Assembly: GCA_027627225.1 (NCBI GenBank)
Contig: CM051033.1
Span: forward strand, 52,257,410 to 52,321,409
Reading direction: 5' to 3'
Source: Congeria kusceri
Lineage: Eukaryota > Mollusca > Bivalvia > Myida > Dreissenidae
DNA: 64,000 nucleotides
Shown: positions 34,161-45,900 of the stretch, piece by piece
Position numbering within the stretch: position 1 is the first letter of the stretch
Layout: each line of letters opens with the position of its first letter
Notes under the pieces: generated by a model
Told to the model about the DNA's origin: nothing
What the model saw: only the letters and a program-made list of their open reading frames with translations
Database searches by the model: none
Translations under genes and position numbers: made by a program

Positions 34161-37100
34161 CTCATTATACAAACAGGAAGGTATTGTCAACTTCTTTACA
34201 GTATATGGGACGAATACCATTGTGTCATTTGTAATTGTTATACTGACATCGAGAAAATATATTAGAAAAAAAAATCTTGTTGAAACAATATGTCGGCAAA
34301 TGTATGCACCTTTTATATTCCACTAATAAAAAAGATTTTTTAGTCTTTGTAAGTTTATTTAGGAAGCTATGAATTTTAGAAATTCACTAACTTAATAATT
34401 AACGCACAGTTCATCCTCCGATTACCTACTTTCGAAATCTGCATTGAGTAGAGTGAATTGTGTACGTGTATTTAACACTACGCTATGTCATGTTGATTGC
34501 ATGTGCTGTTTCAACTCTCGAATTATATTGTATCTGCACACAATTTTTCGTATCGCTAGATTCCAACCGTTATTGCAAACTGTTACACACCCCATATGCA
34601 ATCCGAAGCGAGGTCTCGATATAGGGTATGCAGAAGCCAAGTTTCATATCAATATATCAATTTGATCTAGAGTTATTGAGCAAAACTGTTTTTTTTTCCT
34701 TCACATTTTTAGAAACAGTGACTTTAAACCTTGACCCTGCCCTATATCCCAAGTGAAATCAAAAGTTGACGCCGCCATCAAACTCGCCTTGAATGTAAAA
34801 TTTTGAAGTGTATAAAGGCCCTTAAATTGGGGCATATTTTGAACTAGGGTTATGTGTGCATTTTAAAATGGGAAATATGTGTTTTAAGTTTAAATGAAAT
34901 CCCTCAACCAGTTTCTAAGAAACTAGCTAACCGAAATTCCAGACTAGATTAACCAAACTTAGCCCTTCCCAAATTAGCAAAGTACATGTAACATACTAGT
35001 ACTATACCAGTAAATTACTGTTTTGTCATTTCTGCAGTCATTTATTTGTCTTTCTTATAATGAAGTAATAGTAAGTGACTTTTTATGTTGGTATACCGAT
35101 AGTCATTTACTTGTTATTTACCCTGCCAGTATCGTTTTTGTCATTTACTTAAGTTGCATAATGAAAAAAGTATTGTTCTGATCAACTGGTTGAACTTCAA
35201 TTTATGTATACAGATAAATGGTTGAACTTCAATTTCTGTATACTCGAGATCTAGTCATTTACCATTCTTTCCATGCATTCTTCATGATCTGATCAGTACT
35301 GACCATCACATGTGCCATTCAGATGTTCGTATGCTATGCGATTAAGATTCTGCTTATCTATTCGTTAATTCCCATACACAATCTATCCTGATTGGTTCCC
35401 TCAAACACAGGAAGTGTATCTCTGAATTTGAAAACAAGAGCAGTGTTTAAGAAAGTTATTGACTAAAATTTTAGTTTTAAAGAAGGTTGTAATTGTAGTT
35501 TTAAAGTTATCCTAAACTACTTACATTAATGGACATTTTTTTTTAAATAATTCAGTAGTGAGGAAATCAAAATTTAGTGTAGCGAAAAAGAGGTACTTAC
35601 TCAAATATTTCTGTCAGACTGTTGAGGAAAAGGCTGCGACTTGCGACGATATGCTGCGGATTGAAACTCTCTTTACGGATTGTCAGTCGTCGAGTTTTGG
35701 CACGGTTGTAAAAATAACATATTTTGTTTTTTGCCTCTACGGATGAACTGCGATCTTCGTGCAAATTCAACAGTTATGTATGAATCAGCTACCGTCACTA
35801 CACTGCACTGCATCCACAATACCCATACGGACAATGTCGTATTGTGGCGTGGCTTAGGCTACACGTACGTCGTAAGAGTTCCTAGTCTTAATTACGGGTT
35901 TGTACGAACTGTGTCCATCAACGTTCATTATCGTAAAATGATCGTTCCTATCTGTATATACCGGTACACAACCCGTTTGTAAACCGCCGCGATTCCCTAT
36001 AGAAACAGCATCAAAGCGTACAAAAAGGCAATTAAGAGCTACAGACACAACGATAATTGACAGCAACGTGTACAATGTACAAACCAATGCGTTGTTCACG
36101 AATATTGAGATCTAGAGGCGCTTGAGTGCACTGGCCTGGTTAATCGAGCTCCTCACCTGATGGTTTTCGGGTCGAAGTCGAGAATGGTCGTGTGTTGGTC
36201 AAGAAGTGTCGAGTTACCTTTGGGAAAACATCTGTCGAGAACACCAGACAGATACATTTTTTCTACCATTTTACTGCTTTGTTGAGAATGACTAATGTAC
36301 CTGATTAGACCGGAAAAAAAAATTATTTAGTGCAATTTTGACCAATAACTTTTGATTTAGAGTTGTTTACAGCCAAACAGACAACGTTTTGGAGTTCAGG
36401 GTCCGTGTTCACGAAGGATTAACTGCGGGATCAAGATTAATCTTAGCTGATCTTGATTTTTTTACCTAAACAGAGCCGAATCTCAAAAATATTTTATTTT
36501 TAAATAACTTCTTTTCTAGATAACATAACATGAATTTTAGCTAGGTTTTTGGTTTTAATCGTCATATCAGATAGCGAATGCACACTGAGAGCAGATCATA
36601 ATTATGTCAACTACACGTATATATTTAACCAACAATTTAAATGTGTACATAATTTTTTGAACTCTTTTTTTAGTCTGATCCTATATCTCTAAAATACGGG
36701 CTCATTCCAATACAACAGAATTCGGACAAATAATGGAGCCTTTATGAAATCACTTATTTAATGACATTAGTACAAGCAAAGTGCAAAAAATCATGTGTTA
36801 CACGTCAGTAGTGACAAAAATGTATATCGGTATATAACATATTTAATATTTTACCTAAAGAAAGTTAAACTACGACCATCATATCGTCTTATAAATAAAT
36901 ATTACATTGGCATACTATGCAATAAGGTTTACAAACAGGTTTATACACCGCTGCGAACAGGAAACAGCAACAGTTTACGACATCTCAAAGCGAAATAACA
37001 ACAACAGAAACTGCTCTACACCCATGATATTACGAAAATGCTGATTGTGAAGCTTCTGGGATCATCTGAATGCTGATCAAATCGTTTTAATATTAAATAA

Positions 37101-39913
37101 AAATATGTAATAATAAAATTATCCGTGGCCGACTAATTGACGTCCTCAATTTAACCACAGTACTACCACGTCGACCTCGAGAGTAGAGATGGAGGGTCGA
37201 GTTTATCGAGTTTCGATCGTGTAGGGGTCGTGGTGGGTCTGTATGATCGAACAGAGATCGTAATTGTCGTCAGGTTAAAGTCGCGGAGAAGTCGTGAGAA
37301 GATGACTGTATGGTCGTGTACAGTAAAATAGCCGTCGGGAATAACCTGTGTCTAAACCGTCGGTCGGGCTTGGTCGGGTTATTTAGACGATAATGATGAT
37401 CGAGTTGATTTGTCCCTAATAGGAACAGCGATTCAACCATGCTTGCTCTGGTAATGTAAATGAGTTCTCCAATATGCTTACAGGCCCTGATACGAGTTGT
37501 CATGTCATACCATAATTTATTAAACGAGTTCAGGAATTTTGTTAGTAATAGGTGGTCTACTGTGCCTCAATAAAGTATTCATAATTCAAGATAATGCTTA
37601 TAGTCATCTTTTGCCAGTTTGGTTAGGAATGTCTTCATCGTCCATAGTGAAAAGCAATCTGAATTATTTGTGTACAAATTGTAAACAGAAGTTATAAAAG
37701 GTACACATTTAGAGTGCTATTTCATTTTACACAAAATTAATACAAATTTTATATTTTAATATGTTAATACGTTAATAATAATTTTTTTTTACATTATCTG
37801 CGGATTATAGTCTTTGCTAATTATAATACGTTTATTTGAGGGAAGGTTTTCAAGTGAAATATATGTCGCAGATTTACATTAAGGAATTCAGTTAAATCAT
37901 ATGGTTCAAGTAGTACGTTTGCATGACGGATACAAAGTAGCATCACATTTTTCCTTTTTAAATAAAGTAGACATGTAGATATACACAGAAATACATATAA
38001 GTTGATTTAGTAATATTTCTTGATTCGGAAAACCGCGGCTAGGTCAACGTTTGGTAACTGGGATGCGTGGAATGTACCTATAGCAATTATATTAGACGCA
38101 ACTGCTCTACCTCATGCCACTTTCATGTTTTGCATAACTTAGACTAGTGTTCATTTTATTTCATATTATTTAAGATAATCACTTTACTTATTTTTCTTGT
38201 CTTGTAGTGAGCAAGATAATCATTTTACTTATTTTTCTTGTCTCGTAGTGAGCAAGATAATCACTTTACTTATTGTTCTTGTCTTGTAGTGAGCAAGATA
38301 ATCACTTTACTCATTGTTCTTGTCTTGTAGTGAGCAAGATAATCACTTTACTTATTTTTCTTGTCTTGTAGTGAGCAATATTCTGAAATTTAATTACAAA
38401 GAAACTAAACCTTGGACATTGTTGTCTGTTTTTTTCTGAACGACGAACCATACATTTATATTGCCGTTAATATAGTTAGCAAACTTGATCAAATTCGTAG
38501 TTTCAGATATCAAACAAGAATATTGTCAATTTAAACAGATAAGTAGTGTCTCAGGATAGCTTTCTTTTTTATGTTATCGTTCATTTTGAAGCGCTCGTCA
38601 TTCCACTGGCGGATATTGATGATAAGAATTGTGGTCAAAATGATTAAGTATGGTTTCAGCTGTGATAACTGATACCGTGTTCATCTGTATTCTCGCTGTA
38701 GTTAACATTTAAACGAATTATTGGAGCAAAAGCAACTAACAAAACATTTTATTTCAATACTATACAATTAATTGAACCTTTTCACGAAATTAACAACTAA
38801 ACTTTTGTTAGAAAACACATTGTTTGTTCTGAAATTATTGTTTTTTTCAAAGCACAAGGGGCAATCTTTAAAAATTATGTCATCGGAAATCTCTTGGTAA
38901 TCTCTTGGTTAAACGTTTGTTTTGAAATAAGTTTGCTGCTAGTCTGTATACAAACACAAATAAACTAAAAAAAATTGGATTGTTACCTTTTATAAATATT
39001 ACAAAACAAAATTTTGAGTTTTCCTACACATTAACCTAAGCAGACAAAAGTATATACATTGACTGTCAAATGTTACTGATGGCTGCAAGATAATACAAAA
39101 GTTATTAAGATTTATTATTTAAAGTTAAATAACTTGTTTGTTTCCAAACAAAATCATTTGTTACTCATTATTTTCTTAAAGAAAACCAAAAATAGGTTTA
39201 ATTTTGACAATTAAGCATTACAATCAAACGATAAACAATTACAGCGGAAATAGAGATTGAGATACTGAGAGAATACAGATGCCGACTATATTTAGTACAG
39301 TAAACCCCATGAATCTGAAAACAAGTTGGTAGAGGGACTAGGTCCATAGTTAAGTTTTCGCAGGGTTTTGATGCCAACATTTTCTTAAAATTGCATTACT
39401 TCAAATTACTCAAAATAATGGACATTCCACTTGACTATTCACTGATCCAGGTTCTTTTACTGCTGCTGATCAAGTTTGCAATCGTTCGGTTTGCACAGGG
39501 TTTGATTAAGTCTGGGTTTTATTATATAAAGAATAAGATGGAAAAAAATGTGTTGGTTTTAACAGGTTCAATTTGGACAGGTTTCACTGTACATGACTAA
39601 TCAAGCTAATGGAGTAACTGTTAAAGATTATTAATGGGAATTTGCACGATACAAGTGTTGATCTATATCGATACATCAACAGGAACGCAATCCACAATAA
39701 TTAAATGCAAAGAATTTCAAAAGTACAGTCTGATACCATTAGATGGTGTGTAATCTACGTTCCCATACGCCGAGGTCTTCATTATTTATGAATTTGTAGT
39801 TCCATTTTTTTACTATTTGCCGCAACATTACAAAATATGTCAGCCTCCATGTTAAACGGTAGACATTGCCAGTGTCAGATTTTTCAATATAAATTCATCA
39901 CCTGGAATCAAAT
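34161..39913. other. Long intergenic region upstream of ELP5
   Basis: Mostly AT-rich sequence with no supported gene. Notable: a possible minus-strand frame (35854-36099) with a hydrophobic segment LSIIVVSVALNCLFVRF but no ATG, a short related stretch near 36890-37000, a fragment related to the foldback element end at 37470-37560, and a 41-bp tandem repeat at 38172-38376. Confidence 0.4.
38172..38376. repeat. 41-bp minisatellite, 5 units
   Basis: The unit contains AAGATAATCACTTTACTTAT and TTTTCTTGTCTTGTAGTGAGC. Each unit has a pyrimidine-rich CTTGTCTTGTAG that mimics a splice acceptor. Confidence 0.9.
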
Positions 39914-39968
39914 ATGATTGGGGACATTTTAGATGGAAAGGAAAAATCCAAATGCGTACTTCTTGAAG
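39914..39968 (+). CDS. ELP5: ELP5 exon 1
   Basis: ATG at 39914 encodes MIGDILDGKEKSKCVLLE and one extra nt. The joined product gives LLEDTV, matching the vertebrate LLRDSV. Only 18 codons long; the donor is GTGTGA. Confidence 0.85.
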
Positions 39969-42900
39969 GTGTGATTTAGTTTTAAAAACTTAAAAACACA
40001 AATGAACTGCTTAGCTCAAGTGGTATAATAATTCGGATAGTGCCAAATATGGACATTTGTAGCAGGCAGAGCAAATTGATATGCATGGATGGTGCAAAAT
40101 GAAAATCTTTTCCTATCGGAAAAATATATATGTTGATATATAAATTTTATAAAGTGATGGTCATTAACACATAATTTAGATTAATTATTTTAATATTTTC
40201 ATAATTGTGTGCATTTGACAAATATACACGTAAAATAAATCCCATAGAATAACTCATTTGACAGGTCAAACTATTGCCCAAATTGAGTCAACAGTGGGCA
40301 ATAGCAGCACTAATATTTCACTTTCTCCCATATTTACTCTGACATATTGTTTATTGTTTGCTTTCTTTTTACTTTTTCAGACACTGTTGTTCAAAGTTGC
40401 ATCCCCTTGCTTGTAGGGTTCATAAGCAGTTGGGCACAGAGGTATGTTTATGTCCATTTGAGGCTTGTCATGGGAAATCGGGGCTTTATGCATGTGCTTG
40501 AAGTGTCATCCCGGATTAGGCTGTGCAGTCAGCTCAGGCTAATCCAGGACGACACTTTCCGTTTTTAAGGTATTTTCTGTTTCAAGGAAGTCTCGTCTAA
40601 ACATAAATCCACTGTAAGCGGAAAGTGCAGTCACTTAACACACATTCATTAAGTCTGATTTTCCCACAACACGCCTCATTTACTAAAAACTTTTAACTGT
40701 CAGTTAACAGCCTTTAAAAGTGCAGCCACAATCCAAAGGATAAACATTTAACGTTTATTGTGATTATATTTTCATAATTTATAATTACTATACTACTTTA
40801 TAGATTATAGAAGCAATCTTGATGTCAAAGTTTCTCATGAATTTAAATATTGTATTTACTTTTAAGTATAATATACAATTAAGGTTTTGAGCATCTTAAC
40901 CCAGGTTGTTTTTTAAGGCCAGGGAATCTACCTGGACTTTTGTTAAATATAATTTTATTAGAATAGATTTGGTAACAGGCAACAAAATATCCAGATGTGA
41001 TTTTAACTATAGGAAAAGTTTTCGAATTTAAAGAAATTTGCCAGGGAAAAAAAGATGCCTGTATACTAACTGTAATATAAGGTACACAAAATCCTTGCTT
41101 GTCATTGCAGGGTGGAAAGAGTTCACATTCTCTGTTTTGACAAAGATCCCCAGCAGTTCCGTGGTGCAATTCCACAGCAGTACCAGAATAAGTATGCAGT
41201 TTTGCAGAGCTCCAGAACATATCATTTACTTAGCAAAGTAGTGTAGTCATTTGCCCAGATACTTTGTACTTTTGTTCAGTGCAAATCCTACATGACAACC
41301 TGATTTCTGGTTCCTTCTTGGTTCATAAATAGCCAATAATAATTTGTTTTCCACGATAACAACGTCTTTTCAGACAATTTTTCACTCACATGACGCTTAG
41401 GTTTTATTGTCTGATTTCTCAACTGCTGTGAACATGAGGTTACGCAGTTTAAGCGATTAAAAAATACATGCCGCGATTTGCAATGCCTAACGTTACGCAC
41501 TGAGCTGATATTCAATGCATTTTTTTTATTTCAATGCGACAATACGCTGATACGCGTCTTATCTGGAGCTCTGAGTTTTGTCTCATTCTCAGCTGTGCCA
41601 TTTGTGATAATGTTTTCTATGACCACTAATGAAATAAAATACGAGCTTGCACGGAAACAAACAAATATCCTTATCTCTCCAGTTTGCTGTCAATTTCAAT
41701 TGAAGTTACAAAAACAAAATAACAAAAAACATCAACAAATCAAATTTAGCGTGTGCAGACAATTAATGCCTAAAGTAATTGTTAAACTTATATATTTGAG
41801 CAGTCTTTACGATTTAGCAATGGGCTGTGGCCCCAGTCCACCAAATTTTCCCTAGATCCAGCAAAATTTGAAAGTAAACTGAACCGGCGGTCATTATGAA
41901 AACAATATTCCCTTCAAAAAATTGAGTAGTTTCATCTATTGATCACCATTGGTATGGACTTTGTATATTAAGAACAAATGGTTTCCTATTTAATGAGAGA
42001 ATGAAAGTCTAAAAACCAAATTATTATGAATATACAAGAGAGTGAAAGAAAATCTACAAAAGATGGTCCACTAAAATGTAGTCTGGTTCAGTCCACTTAT
42101 TTTAAAATTTATTCATGAAGACTGTTTTCCTTCTTGCACATTTCCCACAATGTCAATTGTATGCAGTTAAAAGGTTCCATTTATTACTGCAGGGTTGTAA
42201 TTCATGATGGCACCAAAGACATCTTAGGAGTTAATGCCGAAACACAGCTGAGTCTTGGGACCAATTTTTCACAGTATCTGAACTCTGTCGTTGGTCGAAC
42301 TGGTAGCCAGGCGTACCACTCAGTTGCCATAGTGATTGACAATCTCAGTCTGTCACTGTTGCATCGGGGTGCGCCATATACTTGTCGGACACTTGAGCAG
42401 ATTCGGAATGCAAACATTCAAGGTATGAAAGCCAATAAAAACAGAATAGATCATAGAGATGTAATATGCTTTTTGTTACAGAGATTGTTCTTTTAACCAT
42501 TTTTAGCTCACCTGAGCACAACATGCTCATGATGAGCTTTTGTGATTGCCTTTTGTCAGTCGTTCGTCATCAACATTTACCTTGTTAACACACTATAGAC
42601 AACATTTCTTGCTCAATCTTTATGAAACTTGCCCAGAATATTTGTGCCAAATGATATCTCATCCGAGTTTGAAACTGGGTCATGTAGGGTCAAAAACTAG
42701 GTCACTAGGTCAAATTGAAGAAAAAGCTTGTCAATACTCTAGAAGTCACATTTTTTGCTCAATCTTCCTGAAACTTGCTAAAAACATTTGTTGTTATGAT
42801 ACCTCGACCGAGTTCGAAAGTGGTTATCCTCCGTTGAAAAACATGGCCTCCAGGGGGTGGGGCAGTTTTCATTGTATGGCTATATTGAAAACTTTATAAA

Positions 42901-45900
42901 GCTTGTTCACACTATAGAGGCCACATCTTTTTCCCAATCAACATGGAACTTGCTCAGAACATTTGTCTAAATGATATCTCGAACGAGTTCAAAACTCGGT
43001 CATGTGGGGTCAAAAACAAGGTCACTAGGGCAAATTGAAGAAAAAGCTTCTTAACACTAGAAGTCACTTTTACCCCACTATTCTTCAAACTTGTTCAGAG
43101 CCTTTTTTTAATGATATCTTGGACGAGTTCGAAACTAGGTCACATGGGGTAAAAAAATATAGGTCGCCAGGAAAAATTGAAGAAAAGCTTGTGAACACTT
43201 TAGAAGCCACATTCTTAGCCGAATCTTCATGAAACTTGCTCAGAACAATTTAGTTCCTTAGCCCGTCAGGTGAGCAACCAAGGGCTTTATATTGTTTAAT
43301 ACTTTCTTTGTATTTTAGTAAGTTAGTGTTACTGGTTATCACTGTTTAGAAATCACTTGTATTGAAAACCCTTGATTTATTTTGAATACGTTTGGTGACA
43401 CTTATTGGTTATTTATCAAGTCAGCAAATACTTTCATTAATGGTTCATGTTAATTTTTATGAGGAAATAATGAACAACTATTTTACAGGCCGCTAATTAT
43501 GAACTTTATTTGTTAAGCCTGTTACTTTTTGAAACTTGCAAGGAAACCTTTAAAAATGTGTTAGAATGATATAAATTGGCCCATTTCTTTCTGTTGCAGT
43601 CGTACACTTATTTACCTTTAAGTTTAACTACAAGATTTCAAGAATGTGAATTATCTGAAATAACATGAACATATTCAAATTCTGAACTACACATTGGAAA
43701 TTAAAGAATGTCGATAATGTGTTTCCATGTGATGTCATTTTTAAGGTGCTCATGTGGAGCAGGTTGTGTGTGCCGTCCATTCTGATCTCCATGACAACCA
43801 GACTCTCAGCCTTGTGGAGCACATAGCAACCACCGTTGTCAAGGTTACAGCGCCAAAACTAGAACAGTTTTTCATGGCAGCCAACATCTTGCATAAACGC
43901 CTGTCAGGGAAAGTGATACGAATAGTAAGTCACTTAATATATGCTTTTGTCACAAGATATGAACATATTTTAAGATGATTTTTGAAAATAACTCCAGATA
44001 AAAAAATCTGTTTGAAAATCAATAATTAATAGTGGGATATTTTAAAATATGGGAAAATAAGAAGAATCTGCAAAATAAACACTTTTAATGCAAATTGATT
44101 TCTGAATTAAAGGGTCAGAGGTTAATAGAGTATCATGATGTTTATGATTTTTACAAATTAGGGGTGCGATTTCATCCTTTTGAGTTCCTAATAGGCCATA
44201 CAAATTATACTTAAATTTGCTAGAACTGTTCAGAAATTATTAGTTTTGCTGAACCATGTGATGGATATAGGGTAGTTTCCTCCCCAAAATTGTATTCAAA
44301 GATACTGAACTCCAGATGGGCATATAATTTGCGGCAAAAAACATGGGTAAAACCATCACTATTCGTATAGAACCCAATCAAATCCTGTCACAAACTGTAT
44401 ATTTCATTGAAAAATAGAAGTTGAGAAATCTCGCACTTTTCTTGAACCCGGTATTCCCTATTTAAAAATACTGTGGCTTTCCCCAATAAATGCACCTGAT
44501 TCAAGTGTGCGCATACAAAAATAATAAAAAGGCATGAGCGACTCGACAAAACTAAACTGTCATATGATTATCCTAAATATAAACGGCGCTTTTTTTAAAT
44601 TACTCGATGGGATAAAGCGTCGGCAGATAAAAAGGACGAAACTATATAAAATCATTGCTTTTCAGGTAAATAAAAACATGTGCCTAATTTATTGTGTTCT
44701 TACTTCTATACAATTATGTAAGAAAAACATATATTTATGACAATTTTTTTTCATTTTTATGATTGGACCATCTGGAGTTCAGTCCCATTAACATCACTCT
44801 CTTGCAAAGTACCTTAATTTTTTTTTTTCTAATGAATTCAGACTCTAGCATTTCCTTAAAACATTTAGTTCTTAAAAATTGCTTATATAATCATTATTTG
44901 TTAATCATTTGTAGATGGAACATTTTAACATTGATGATCAGTATAGAGTATGCGATGTAACAGAAGTCAAGTCGGTAACTGCTACACCATCAGTGACAGA
45001 TTCCAAGCAGGTATTTGTATGTAAGAAACCAGTAAATCAAATCATAGGGCTCCATAGTTAAGTAGCAAACTCTTCTGCAGTTGTTCATCTTTTCCTTACT
45101 GTTAATTTGTTCAATAAATATATACTTTTAACATGTGTTGAAAATAGATATGAGGCGGGTTGTGGGAAAACTGGGCTTAATGCATATGCCTAAAGTGTCG
45201 GCCCGGATCAGCCTGAGCAGTCCGCACAGGCTAATCCAGGACGACACTTTCCGCTTTTATGGTATTTTCTGTTTCAAAGAAGTCTCTTCTAAACAAAAAT
45301 CCACTGTTGGCGGAAAGTGCCATCCTGGATTAGCCTGTGCGGACTGCACAGGCTGATCCGGGATGACACTTTACGCACATGCATTAAGCCTGGTTTTCTC
45401 ACGACACGCATCAATTACGATTATCGGCTCGACATGAAAACATGAACCACTTACAGAGACTTATGTTTCTTGTTTTCTATGATTTGGTATCCTAGCAAGT
45501 CTTAATTACTTAATTTACGATCAACATTACTAAAATTGTTAAAATAAAGTGTTATAAAATCTAAATGCCCTACAATTAACGACTATGCTGCTTGGTATTA
45601 ATTATACGAATGCAGTTAATGCTATTTAATTTTTACAATTACTGTTAATTGGAAGTATGTCAATAATTATATGACAATTAATATAAGCTCCAACTTTTTT
45701 AAAGTGGCAAATTTTAGTGGTGACAACTTTTTTTTAGCCAGCGAAATCCCTGCTAGTTATACTTATTTATCTTAAACACTTGCTTAGGATTACTCTATAT
45801 TTTGTAGCCTGACCCTACAGCAAACCTGACGTTCAACCTGACGCTGACAGACAAGGAGAAGGAGGCAAGGAGCCAAGTGAAACTGCCATACACATATGAT

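Noticed and set aside
35558..35746. Possible exon after TAAATAATTCAG
   Set aside because: No downstream donor or partner exon, and no recognisable domain.
35854..36099. 81-codon minus-strand frame with a membrane-like segment
   Set aside because: No ATG, preceded by a stop, only a weak acceptor (GCCTCTAG); no partner exon found.
41478..41855. 125-codon frame in ELP5 intron 3
   Set aside because: TTG start, no domain, and the flanking ELP5 exons join in phase without it.
44527..44664. Possible extra ELP5 exon
   Set aside because: Exons 5 and 6 join in phase 0 and the product matches the family without an insert.
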